The notes under the pieces: generated by a model
Database searches by the model: none
What the model saw: only the letters and a program-made list of their open reading frames with translations
Told to the model about the DNA's origin: nothing
Program-made: the position numbers and the translations under genes
Shown here: positions 1 to 6,468 of the stretch, piece by piece
Position numbering within the stretch: position 1 is the stretch's first letter
Layout of the letters: each line of letters begins with the position of its first letter
Assembly: GCA_903907865.1 (NCBI GenBank)
Contig: CAIVPR010000050.1
Span: 1 to 33,160 of the forward strand
Source of the DNA: an uncultured Acidobacteriia bacterium
GTDB taxonomy: Bacteria; Acidobacteriota; Terriglobia; Bryobacterales; Bryobacteraceae
Length of the DNA stretch: 33,160 bases
Direction of reading: 5' to 3'

Positions 1-1
1 A

Positions 2-130
2 CTTCTCACCGCCACCCAGACCTGCCGCATCCAAGGCCGCAATCCTCTCGACTACCTCAAACAGGCTGTCCACTCACACCGCGCGGGCCTTCCCGCACCT
101 TCGCTCCTACCCGCCAAACCACGGGCCTGA
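2..130 (+). pseudogene. C-terminal fragment of an IS66-type transposase
   Basis: An open frame runs from the window edge to TGA at 128-130 and gives 42 residues. It contains TCRIQGRNPLDYLKQAV and then HRAGLPAPSLLP. This pattern (TCR-x-QGRN-x-LDYL, then a GLPAPSLLP tail) is what I know from the extreme C-terminus of IS66-family transposases. The 5' part lies outside the window, so it may be the end of an intact element or an isolated remnant. I see no terminal inverted repeat downstream. It fits with the cluster of toxin-antitoxin genes that follows. Confidence 0.6.
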
Positions 131-522
131 ACTGTTACCAGTGCGACTGGTGCGCCACCTGTCGGGCTCTGCGAGGGTTCGTAACGAGCTTACGGAAGAT
201 GGCGAGGCGTTTGGTTACTTCGTGACAGAGATCGAAAACGGCGCGGACAAGTCAGTGCACGTTCCGTGCGGCGAGTGCCTAAAATGGGCGTACCGCAAAT
301 GGACACTTCTGAACATTGCGGAAAAGGTTCTCGCTACGATTCCCGGAACGTTGCGACCCGTGCGGCATGATCGGCGACCAGACCCGGACTGACGAACCAC
401 GCTTTGGCGGCCGAGAGAGTTTTGTTCGGGACGAGTTGTCGTGGATGTTTGGGGTGCCGGGGCGGGGCTACGACGCGGAGTAGAAACTGGATGGAGGTTC
501 TTCCGCGCGGGATTACCGCAGC
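131..522. other. Stretch without a convincing gene
   Basis: About 390 bases between the transposase tail and the toxin operator. A GTG-started frame at 141-392 (83 codons) is open, but its product matches no family I recognise, there is no clear ribosome binding site, and the opposite strand is open over much of the same stretch. I treat it as unsupported, though it could be a decayed gene. Confidence 0.4.
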
Positions 523-542
523 ATGCGCAACTAGCGCATAAT
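523..542 (+). promoter_or_regulatory. Palindromic operator and -10 box of the HigBA-like module
   Basis: ATGCGC-AACTA-GCGCAT (523-539) is a perfect 6-bp inverted repeat with a 5-base spacer. It overlaps a CATAAT -10-like box (537-542) just before the toxin reading frame. Antitoxins of the Xre/HigA type commonly autorepress by binding such GCGCA-type palindromes over their own promoter, so this is the likely site for the antitoxin encoded at 907-1248. No good -35 box is visible. Confidence 0.5.
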
Positions 543-551
543 CAGGTTGTG

Positions 552-928
552 ATGTTTCCGCCCATGGCCGTGGTCGAAACGTCCCGGTTTCTCAAGGACG
601 CCGACCGTCTCATGCCGGAGCAGGAACGGGACGAACTGTAGGATTCGTTGCGTCGAATCCCGGGGCTGGCGACATCATGCCGGAAACCGGGGGTGTCCGG
701 AAACTGCGCTGGGCGCTACCGGGTGGTGGAAAGCGTGGCGGAGCCAGGATTATCTACTATTTTCACAACGAGGGCATCCCGACGTTTCTGCTGGCTGCGT
801 ACGGAAAGAACGAAAAAGCCAACCTAACGAGGGCCGAACGGAACGCACTTGCAAAGTTGGTTCCGATTTTGGTCGAACAATACTCATGGGCGCGAGGACG
901 AACAGCATGGCAATCAAAACCAATGTAA
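552..928 (+). pseudogene. RelE/HigB-type toxin, broken by a stop and a frameshift
   Basis: The N-terminal part (from ATG 552 or, more likely, ATG 564, giving MAVVETSRFLKDADRL) runs into TAG at 639-641. After this stop the same frame still reads DSLRRIPG. The homology then moves one frame at the G-run 662-665, continuing as GAGDIMPETGGVRKLRWALP and on through KRGGARIIYYF, FLLAAYGKNEKANL and a C-terminal helix ending at 928. Restoring one G and one sense codon would rebuild a ~125-residue toxin of the RelE/HigB mRNA-interferase family. The conserved G-x-R-K-x-R-W and GKRGG-x-R blocks are intact. Two independent lesions argue for a true pseudogene, although a sequencing error in the G-run could account for the frameshift alone. 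Confidence 0.75.
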
Positions 929-1248
929 CCAAGAACGGCGTCGTGAAGGAGCCATCCGTCGGCGCAAGAATTATTGAGGGGCTCGAAGAGGCGATTGCGT
1001 GGTCGCGGGGTGAGGCTGTTCCGGTCCGGGTGACCCATTTTCCGGCGACCGACGTCGACATCCCGCAGGTCAGGAAGCGCATGGGGCTGAGCCAGACGCA
1101 GTTTGCGCGGAAGTTTGGGTTTCCGCCCGCGACGCTGCGCAACTGGGAGCAGGGGCGGTCGCGGCCGGATGCCTCTTCGCGGGTGTTGTTGGCGGTTATC
1201 GCGAAACACCCGGAAAGCGTCGAAGATGTGCTGCAGGGGGTACGGTGA
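907..1248 (+). CDS. Xre-family antitoxin (HigA-like)
   Basis: 113 residues. The C-terminal half is a helix-turn-helix of the Xre/Cro type: VRKRMGLSQTQFARKFGF, then PPATLRNWEQGRSRPD and a last helix SSRVLLAVIAKHPESV. This matches antitoxins paired with RelE/HigB toxins, which bind the toxin with the N-terminal region and DNA with the HTH. ATG 907 is chosen over ATG 886 because a GCGAGGA Shine-Dalgarno lies about 9 bases upstream. The gene overlaps the end of the toxin remnant by 22 bases, in the toxin-first order of such modules. With the toxin destroyed, it may persist as an orphan repressor of the palindrome at 523-539. Confidence 0.8.
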   Translation: MAIKTNVTKNGVVKEPSVGARIIEGLEEAIAWSRGEAVPVRVTHFPATDVDIPQVRKRMGLSQTQFARKFGFPPATLRNWEQGRSRPDASSRVLLAVIAKHPESVEDVLQGVR

Positions 1249-1347
1249 GGTTCTGTGCACGCGGGCGCAAGTCCTGACAGCCTCTGGCCGAGAAGGGTTC
1301 TGTCAATTTGCGCAGGTGGTTGCTAACCGCCGCCCAACGGGGATGGG

Positions 1348-1575
1348 TCAGAGTAGGTCGATGAACTCCTCGCTCGTCATTCCCGCGTCCTTGACAATGG
1401 CCCGCAGGAGCGGTTCCTTGATAGTGCGGCCTGAATCAACCGGGATGACGACGCGAGCTCTCGTTTGAGGGTGGATCAGGACCAGATGGCTGCCCTTTTG
1501 CCGGTCTTCAACGAATCCGGCTCGCTTGAGCGCGCGAACGGCGTCCTTGGCGGTGACGGTGGATAGCTTGCCCAA
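1348..1575 (-). CDS. hicA: HicA-family mRNA interferase toxin
   Basis: 75 residues with the HicA (YcfA) double-stranded RNA-binding-like fold. The sequence reads TAKDAVRALKRAGFVEDRQK, then GSHLVLIHP with catalytic His30, then a strand VVIPVDSGRTIKEP and a final helix LLRAIVKDAGMTSEEF. Length and motif order are typical of the family, which cleaves mRNA. The start is TTG at 1575, preceded 4 bases upstream by AGGAGG, which overlaps the stop of hicB. The 8-base gap to hicB indicates translational coupling on one transcript. Confidence 0.88.
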   Translation of the reverse strand: MGKLSTVTAKDAVRALKRAGFVEDRQKGSHLVLIHPQTRARVVIPVDSGRTIKEPLLRAIVKDAGMTSEEFIDLL

Positions 1576-1583
1576 ATGCCCTC

Positions 1584-1838
1584 CTATGCCGAAAGGGGGA
1601 GTTGGATAGTGACGCGGCCTTGGAAGGTCGGGCCTTCCATAGGGATTTCGTCTCCGTGCGCGGTCAGGCTCTCAATATACAGTTCGATGGCCTCGGAAAC
1701 GTTGTGCTCCGTCTCCTCCAACGTCTCGCCTTGGGTGTGACAGCCGGGGAGCGTCGGGACGTGGGCTACGTAGCCACCCTCAGGGGCCTTTTCGTAGTGG
1801 ACCGTGTAGGTGTACGAGGTTTCGGCTGCGTGTGGCAT
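1584..1838 (-). CDS. hicB: HicB-family antitoxin
   Basis: 84 residues with the partially degraded RNase-H-like fold of HicB antitoxins: YTVHYEKAPEGGYVAHVP, then TLPGCHTQGETLEETEHNV and a helix SEAIELYIESL. It lacks a long C-terminal DNA-binding extension, so any autoregulation must come from another part or from none. ATG 1838 is the only reasonable start; the AGAGG upstream is unusually close (about one base). The antitoxin precedes hicA on the minus strand, which is the less common order in classical hicAB but frequent in short HicB variants. Confidence 0.87.
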   Translation of the reverse strand: MPHAAETSYTYTVHYEKAPEGGYVAHVPTLPGCHTQGETLEETEHNVSEAIELYIESLTAHGDEIPMEGPTFQGRVTIQLPLSA

Positions 1839-1903
1839 ACCTCTGATTCTAGCGGCAAGTCCGGGCACGGCGGCAAGATTTTGGGTCGTGACCCGGTTTG
1901 AGG

Positions 1904-1932
1904 TTGTTTTCGGACTTGAAACGCGGTAGAAT
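1904..1932 (+). promoter_or_regulatory. Promoter of tRNA-Pro
   Basis: TTGTTT (1904-1909), a 17-base spacer and TAGAAT (1927-1932) form a good sigma-70-type promoter. The -10 box ends 8 bases before the first base of the tRNA, so transcription would start at or next to the mature 5' end. Confidence 0.65.
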
Positions 1933-1940
1933 TGAAAGTT

Positions 1941-2017
1941 CGGGGCGTGGCTCAGCCTGGTAGAGCGCCTGGTTCGGGACCAGGAGGCCGGAGGTTCGAA
2001 TCCTCTCGCCCCGACCA
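1941..2017 (+). tRNA. tRNA-Pro (anticodon CGG)
   Basis: A full cloverleaf of 77 bases. The acceptor stem CGGGGCG (1941-1947) pairs with CGCCCCG (2007-2013), followed by discriminator A and an encoded CCA (2015-2017). The anticodon stem CCTGG/CCAGG encloses the loop TTCGGGA, so the anticodon is CGG, reading CCG proline codons. The T-arm carries GGTTCGAATCC. It is transcribed alone from the promoter just upstream. Confidence 0.95.
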
Positions 2018-2030
2018 TTGCTAGGTTTTT

Positions 2031-2085
2031 GAAAGCCCGGCGGACGCAATCCCTTGATCGACGGAGGGGCGGACGCCGGGCTTTC
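2031..2085. repeat. 12-bp inverted repeat after the tRNA
   Basis: GAAAGCCCGGCG (2031-2042) is perfectly repeated in reverse complement at 2074-2085, with 31 bases between. A T-run precedes rather than follows the plus-strand hairpin, so it is not a textbook intrinsic terminator. It may stop or process the tRNA transcript, or be a short interspersed repeat. Confidence 0.5.
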
Positions 2086-2120
2086 GCGCGTCTGACGCTA
2101 GACTGTAGCGTGGAGGCCCG

Positions 2121-3491
2121 TTGCGACATCTCATTCTTGCGGCACTGATTTCCCTTCCTTGCGCGGGGCAGACCGTTGGCGACCTCGCCACGTCGTACCT
2201 GCGCGACCTGATCCGGCTCGACACCTCGAATCCCCCCGGCAACGAATCCCTCGTCGCCAACTACCTGAAGAAGGTCGCCGACAAGGAGGGTATCCCTGCC
2301 GAGGTGCTCGGCGACAACCCCAAGCGGCTCAACTTCATCGCGCGACTCAAAGGCTCCGGGCGCCAGCGTCCGCTCATGCTGATGGCCCACAGCGACGTGG
2401 TGCCGGTTGAGCGCTCCCAGTGGACCGTCGAACCCTTTTCCGCAGTCGAGAAGGACGGCTCCATTTACGGGCGCGGCGCGGAGGACACCAAGGACCTGCT
2501 GGCCGCCGAACTCGCCGTGATGGTCGAACTGAAGCGGTCCAAGACCCCGCTTGACCGCGACATCATTCTGGTGTGCGAGTCGGACGAGGAGTCCGGGTCC
2601 ACCGGCATCTCATGGCTGCTGGCCAATGCCTGGCCCAAGATGGACGCCGAATTCGCGCTCAACGAGTTCAGCTACAGCCTGAAGCTGCCGTCCGGCACCG
2701 ACGTTTTCCAGATCCAGACGGCCGAGAAGGTCCCGACGCGGATCAAGCTCACCGCGCACGGAGTGGCGGGCCACGGGTCGCTGCCGCGCGAGGACAACGC
2801 GGTGACGCACCTCGCGCGCGCCATCGTCAAGCTGACCGACGCCACGCAGCCGGTCGCGCTGAATGCCACCACTCGCGCCTACTTCCGCGAGATCTCGAAG
2901 TTGCCGGAATATGCAGCCATCGCGCCGCTGCTGCCAAGGCTCGAGGATCCGGCGCAGTCGGACAAGGCCGCGGCCGAGATCACCAAGATCAACTCCGAGT
3001 TCGGGGCAATGGTGCACTTCTCGCTCTCGCCGACCATGCTCTCGGGCGGCGTGCGGATCAACGTGATCCCGAACACGGTGGAGGCGCTGGTGGACGGCCG
3101 CAGGTTGCCGACGGAGGTCCCGGCGGAGGTTTTCGAGCGTCTGCGCAAGATCGTGGACGACCCGGCGGTGACGGTGGAGCCGGCGGAGAAGGAGATGCAG
3201 CCCGCGACGGAGCCGAGTTCCCTGACGTCGCCGCTCTACAAGGCGATGGAGGAGGTGTTCCGCGAAGTGTCGCCGAAGTCGGTGACGGTGCCGTTCATGA
3301 TGCGCGGGACCACCGACGGGGCGTTCCTGCGGGCCAAGGGGATGGCCGTCTACGGGGTCCCGATCTTCCGCATGGACGGGGCTCTCCGGATGCACGGGAA
3401 CGACGAGCGGATTTCGGTGGAGAACCTCAAGGCCGGGGCGGAGCTGTTGCGGCGGATCGTGGTGAAGGTCGCGGCGGCGGGCAGGCCGTGA
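2121..3491 (+). CDS. Exported M20-family metallopeptidase
   Basis: 456 residues. The N-terminus MRHLILAALISLPCAGQ is a short signal peptide. The di-zinc M20 (ArgE/DapE/carboxypeptidase G2) framework follows: LMLMAHSDVVP with ligands His90 and Asp92, the bridging acid in YGRGAEDTKD (Asp122), the catalytic/ligand pair in CESDEESGS (Glu156/157), and a late GALRMHGNDERIS with the last His ligand. The start is TTG at 2121, supported by GGAGG 4 bases upstream. It probably cleaves dipeptides or N-acyl amino acids outside the cytoplasm; the substrate cannot be read from sequence. It overlaps the next gene by GTGA, so a coupled uptake system is plausible. Confidence 0.88.
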   Translation: MRHLILAALISLPCAGQTVGDLATSYLRDLIRLDTSNPPGNESLVANYLKKVADKEGIPAEVLGDNPKRLNFIARLKGSGRQRPLMLMAHSDVVPVERSQWTVEPFSAVEKDGSIYGRGAEDTKDLLAAELAVMVELKRSKTPLDRDIILVCESDEESGSTGISWLLANAWPKMDAEFALNEFSYSLKLPSGTDVFQIQTAEKVPTRIKLTAHGVAGHGSLPREDNAVTHLARAIVKLTDATQPVALNATTRAYFREISKLPEYAAIAPLLPRLEDPAQSDKAAAEITKINSEFGAMVHFSLSPTMLSGGVRINVIPNTVEALVDGRRLPTEVPAEVFERLRKIVDDPAVTVEPAEKEMQPATEPSSLTSPLYKAMEEVFREVSPKSVTVPFMMRGTTDGAFLRAKGMAVYGVPIFRMDGALRMHGNDERISVENLKAGAELLRRIVVKVAAAGRP

Positions 3492-4681
3492 AATACCGGT
3501 ACGCGACGCTGGGGATGCTGGTCGCGCTGGCGATCATCACATTCCTCGACAGGATCTCGATCGCAGTGGCCGGGGCGCGGATCCAGGACGAGTTGCACAT
3601 CGGGCCGGAGCGCTGGGGCTGGATCCTGGGCGCGTTTGTCCTCGCGTACGCGCTGTTCGAGATCCCGGCGGGCGTGATTGGCGACCGGTGGGGTCAGCGC
3701 GGGGTGCTGGCGCGGATTGTGGTCTGGTGGTCGGGATTTACGGCCCTGACGGGCATGGCGACCGGGTTTTGGCCGCTGCTGGGAATCCGTTTCCTGTTCG
3801 GGGCGGGCGAGGCGGGCGCGTATCCGAACGCGTCGGGGGTGATCGCCCGCTGGTTTCCTCCTAAGGAGCATGCGCGTTGCCAGGGATTTATCTGGGCGGC
3901 GAGCCGGTTCGGGGGCGCGCTGTCGCCGCTGATCGTGGTGCCGCTGCAGGCTTGGATCGGGTGGCGGGCGACGTTCTTCGTTCTGGGCGGGGTCGGGGCG
4001 GTGTGGGCGGCGGTCTGGCTTCTGTGGTACCGCGATCCGGCTCCGGTGGCCAAACTGCCCGGGCAGCACGCGTCGCTGCCGTGGCGGATACTGGCGGCGA
4101 GCCCGCAGATCCGCATCATCCTTTTGATGTATTGGTGTTACGCGTGGGGCTCGTGGTTCTTCTTCGCATGGTTCCCGACGTACCTGGTGAAGGCCGCGGG
4201 CTTCACCGAGAAGGAGATGGGGCTCTTCGCGTCGCTGCCGTTTCTGATGGGGACGCTGGGGAATCTCGCCGGGGGCGTGTTGAGCGACAAGCTCGTGGGT
4301 CGATGGGGCTTGCGGCTGGGGCGGGTGATTCCCGCGTCGGCAAGTTTGGCCGTCTCGGCGCTGCTGCTGGTGGCGATGAGCCTGACGCGCGACAAGACCG
4401 CGATTGTGGTGCTGGCGTCGCTGGGGTTTGGCGTGGCCGACCTCATGTTGCCCGCCGCGTGGGCGGTCTGTCTCGACATCGGACACGAGTATGCGGGGAC
4501 CATCACGGGTGCTATGAACACGGCGGGACAACTGGGCGGTTTCGTGTGCTCGGTGTCGTTCGGGTATCTGGTGACGGCGAGCGGCGGCTACCAGGTGCCG
4601 ATCTGGATCATCGCGGCGCTGGTGATGTTCGCGGCGTTCTTGTTTACCCGGATCGATCCGGGCAAGCGGCTGGTTGAGTAG
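3488..4681 (+). CDS. MFS transporter, anion:cation symporter type
   Basis: 397 residues with about 12 hydrophobic segments. The first helix is followed by FLDRISIAVAG and then the loop 2-3 motif GVIGDRWGQRG characteristic of the major facilitator superfamily. RFLFGAGEAGAYPNASGV and RWFPPKEHARCQGF are hallmarks of the ACS (ExuT/GudP/tartrate-like) branch, which imports organic acids with protons. The GTG start at 3488 sits in the GTGA overlap with the peptidase stop. The frame stays open upstream inside the peptidase gene, but that translation is alanine/glycine/arginine-rich shadow. It likely imports a product of the peptidase or an unrelated carboxylate. Confidence 0.88.
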   Translation: MKYRYATLGMLVALAIITFLDRISIAVAGARIQDELHIGPERWGWILGAFVLAYALFEIPAGVIGDRWGQRGVLARIVVWWSGFTALTGMATGFWPLLGIRFLFGAGEAGAYPNASGVIARWFPPKEHARCQGFIWAASRFGGALSPLIVVPLQAWIGWRATFFVLGGVGAVWAAVWLLWYRDPAPVAKLPGQHASLPWRILAASPQIRIILLMYWCYAWGSWFFFAWFPTYLVKAAGFTEKEMGLFASLPFLMGTLGNLAGGVLSDKLVGRWGLRLGRVIPASASLAVSALLLVAMSLTRDKTAIVVLASLGFGVADLMLPAAWAVCLDIGHEYAGTITGAMNTAGQLGGFVCSVSFGYLVTASGGYQVPIWIIAALVMFAAFLFTRIDPGKRLVE

Positions 4682-4690
4682 TCGGAGGAT

Positions 4691-5194
4691 CTACCGGCGG
4701 CGGGGCATCGTCAGGTCCAAGTCCTGCGCCGCCATCTGCTTGGTGGCGTAGATGATTTGCCCGGTGTGCTGTCCGAGGTGTTCCACCACTTGGTAGACGG
4801 CCTCGACGCCGGAAGGCGTACGGTTCTGGATGGTGTGGATGCGGGTGAGGCGCTCCGTATCAAGGCTTTCGATGACCGTGATCGCCTCCTCGATGGTGCC
4901 GGCGATGAGCGAAATCAGTTGGGGCGTCTCGATTCCGCCTGTGGTTTCGAATTCGACGTCGCGCTCGCGGGTGTCGGCAACGCCGCCCAGGCCGGAAACA
5001 ATCCATTGACGGATATTGCCCGCGAGGTGCAGCACAAGGTTGCCCGGCGCGTTCTCGTGCTCGGCACCGCGCGACCAGACCTGGTCCGGCGTCAGCTTCC
5101 CCAGGCAGATCACGATCTTGCCCACGGATTGCCGCATCTTGGCGACACTGGTCTCGAGGAACAGCGCTTCCACGCTCTTGCGTACGTCGTTCAT
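4691..5194 (-). CDS. DinB-superfamily protein (DUF1572-like)
   Basis: 167 residues, predicted four-helix bundle. The putative metal-binding histidines of the DinB/YfiT fold are His56 (LVLHLAGNIRQW), His139 and His143 (VVEHLGQHTGQI), in the usual H...H-x3-H arrangement. The family includes thiol-dependent S-transferases, some using bacillithiol or mycothiol. That is of note because bshC lies in this window, but no specific reaction can be assigned. ATG 5194 (MNDVRKSVEAL) is preferred to the upstream frame start at 5245, which would add an unlikely arginine-rich tail and reach the divergent gene. It converges with the MFS gene, 9 bases apart. Confidence 0.82.
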   Translation of the reverse strand: MNDVRKSVEALFLETSVAKMRQSVGKIVICLGKLTPDQVWSRGAEHENAPGNLVLHLAGNIRQWIVSGLGGVADTRERDVEFETTGGIETPQLISLIAGTIEEAITVIESLDTERLTRIHTIQNRTPSGVEAVYQVVEHLGQHTGQIIYATKQMAAQDLDLTMPRRR

Positions 5195-5246
5195 GCCGCC
5201 AGTATAGCGACCCTTATACAATGCTCGTTTAAGGCGAAACCACAAA

Positions 5247-6140
5247 ATGGCAAAACTAGGATTCGTAGGACTTGGACTGATGGGCTACCCGATGGCCCGC
5301 AACCTTCTCAAGGCCGGACACGAGGTCGCGGTCTGGTCGAACACGGGCTCGAAGGCCACGCAACTGGCCGCGGAAGCGGGCGCCACGGCGTGCGCGACTG
5401 CGGCTGACGTCGCCCGCGCGTCGGAAGCGGTCTTCGTTTGCGTCGGCAATACGGAGATGGCAGAGGCTGTGATTCTCGGGCCGAACGGGTTGAAAGAGGG
5501 CGGCGCGCCGGGTCTGACGATAGTCGACGCCAGCACCATCAGCCCGTCCGCCAGCGTCCGGATGCACAACGCGCTGAAAGATGCCGGGATTGACTTCCTC
5601 GGGGCCCCTTGCACCGGCTCCACCCCCGGTGCCATCAACGGCACGTTGACCTTCATGATCGGCGGCGAGGAGGCGGTGTTCGAAAAGATGAAGCCGTACC
5701 TCGAGGCGATGGGCAAGAAGCTCTACCTCTGCGGCGGTCCCGGGACCGGCCTGCATGCCAAGCTGACCCAGAACCTGGTCCTCTCGAACATCCTGCAGGC
5801 GTTCAACGAGGGCATCGTGCTGAGCACCAAGGCGGGCATCGAGCCCAAGCTCATGCTGGACGTACTGACGAACTCGGCGGCGAAGTCGGGCCTGATCGAC
5901 TACAAGGCCCCCTTCATCTTCCGCCGCGACTTCACGACGAACTTTTCCGTAAAGTGGATGCACAAGGACATCGGGCTGATGCTCGACTCGGCTGCGGAGC
6001 TCTCGGTGCCGCTCCCCCTGACGTCGCTGACGCGCCAGTTGTTCCAGGCGGCCATCGCGATGGGCCACGGGGAAGAGGATATCTGCTCTACTATCAAGGT
6101 GTTGGAGGGAATCACGGGGGTTGAGGTGTCGTCGAAGTAG
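5247..6140 (+). CDS. NAD(P)-dependent beta-hydroxyacid dehydrogenase (GarR/MmsB family)
   Basis: 297 residues. An N-terminal Rossmann domain opens with GFVGLGLMGYPMARNLLKAGHEV (GxGxxG at about 8-13). The substrate-binding block is FLGAPCTGSTPGAINGTL (118-134). Catalytic Lys172 lies in GLHAKLTQN with Asn176, and the C-terminal helical dimerisation domain has WMHKDIGLMLDSA. This is the 3-hydroxyisobutyrate / tartronate-semialdehyde / glyoxylate-succinic semialdehyde reductase family; the usual D-A-P-V-S-G block reads G-A-P-C-T-G, so the substrate is open. It is divergent from the DinB gene across 52 bases that hold a TATACA box (5215-5220). Confidence 0.88.
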   Translation: MAKLGFVGLGLMGYPMARNLLKAGHEVAVWSNTGSKATQLAAEAGATACATAADVARASEAVFVCVGNTEMAEAVILGPNGLKEGGAPGLTIVDASTISPSASVRMHNALKDAGIDFLGAPCTGSTPGAINGTLTFMIGGEEAVFEKMKPYLEAMGKKLYLCGGPGTGLHAKLTQNLVLSNILQAFNEGIVLSTKAGIEPKLMLDVLTNSAAKSGLIDYKAPFIFRRDFTTNFSVKWMHKDIGLMLDSAAELSVPLPLTSLTRQLFQAAIAMGHGEEDICSTIKVLEGITGVEVSSK

Positions 6141-6155
6141 GGTCGGCGCGAGGCG

Positions 6156-6181
6156 GGACCGGGGTGGTGGTACCCCGGTCC
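6156..6181 (+). terminator. Possible terminator hairpin of the dehydrogenase gene
   Basis: GGACCGGGG (6156-6164), an 8-base loop and CCCCGGTCC (6173-6181) make a perfect 9-bp GC-rich stem, 15 bases after the stop codon. No U-run follows, so termination activity is a guess from position and stability. Confidence 0.45.
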
Positions 6182-6232
6182 GAAAGTCTACCGAAAATAA
6201 TATTCACTTTTCTGTTGCTTTCGGATTCGGGA

Positions 6233-6468
6233 TATACTACTATTGGAATCAAGCCGGGGAGTAAGAAGTAACTCCCACCAAAGCGAGACTAACCTCTAAA
6301 CTGAAAGACCCCTGAAGCAACTCCCCGGCGCCCGTAAGGGTTTCGGCTGCCTTAAGAAAGCAGCGGGTCTCGCGAACAATCCAGCAACACCGTCCGGCAC
6401 CACCCCTCATCCAAGCTGTAAACCCAACCCCCTCAACGTGTTATCCTTGCTGTAGACGCGCTAGATCC
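6233..6468 (+). ncRNA. Structured leader or small RNA upstream of dxr
   Basis: A TATACT box (6233-6238) without a good -35 precedes a strongly foldable stretch. GCCGGGGAGT (6253-6262) pairs perfectly with ACTCCCCGGC (6320-6329). GCGAGACT (6283-6290), inside that helix, pairs with GGTCTCGC (6366-6373) outside it, a pseudoknot topology. CCC-GTAA-GGG (6331-6340) is a GNRA-capped hairpin, and GCTGC/GCAGC (6346-6350/6360-6364) another. The left arm can alternatively pair with ACTCCC at 6271-6276, giving two exclusive folds. From about 6385 to the dxr start the sequence is C-rich and unstructured. I do not recognise any Rfam class. It may be a regulatory 5' leader of dxr or an independent RNA. Confidence 0.45.

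Noticed and set aside
141-392. GTG-started frame of 83 codons
   Set aside because: No recognisable family, no clear ribosome binding site, and the opposite strand is equally open; evidence is too thin for a gene.
2031-2085. Intrinsic terminator for tRNA-Pro
   Set aside because: The stem is real, but the T-run is on the wrong side and the loop is 31 bases, so I list it only as an inverted repeat.
1839-2390. Long minus-strand extension ahead of hicB
   Set aside because: It runs through the tRNA and the peptidase gene start; HicB homology begins only at ATG 1838.
2573-3487. Long upstream extension of the MFS reading frame
   Set aside because: It is the shifted frame of the M20 peptidase gene; its Gly/Ala/Arg/Asp-rich translation is typical of a high-GC shadow.
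6253-6373. Assignment of the dxr leader to tmRNA, SRP RNA, HDV-like or twister ribozyme
   Set aside because: I compared remembered core motifs of these classes and none fits the order of helices or the conserved bases.
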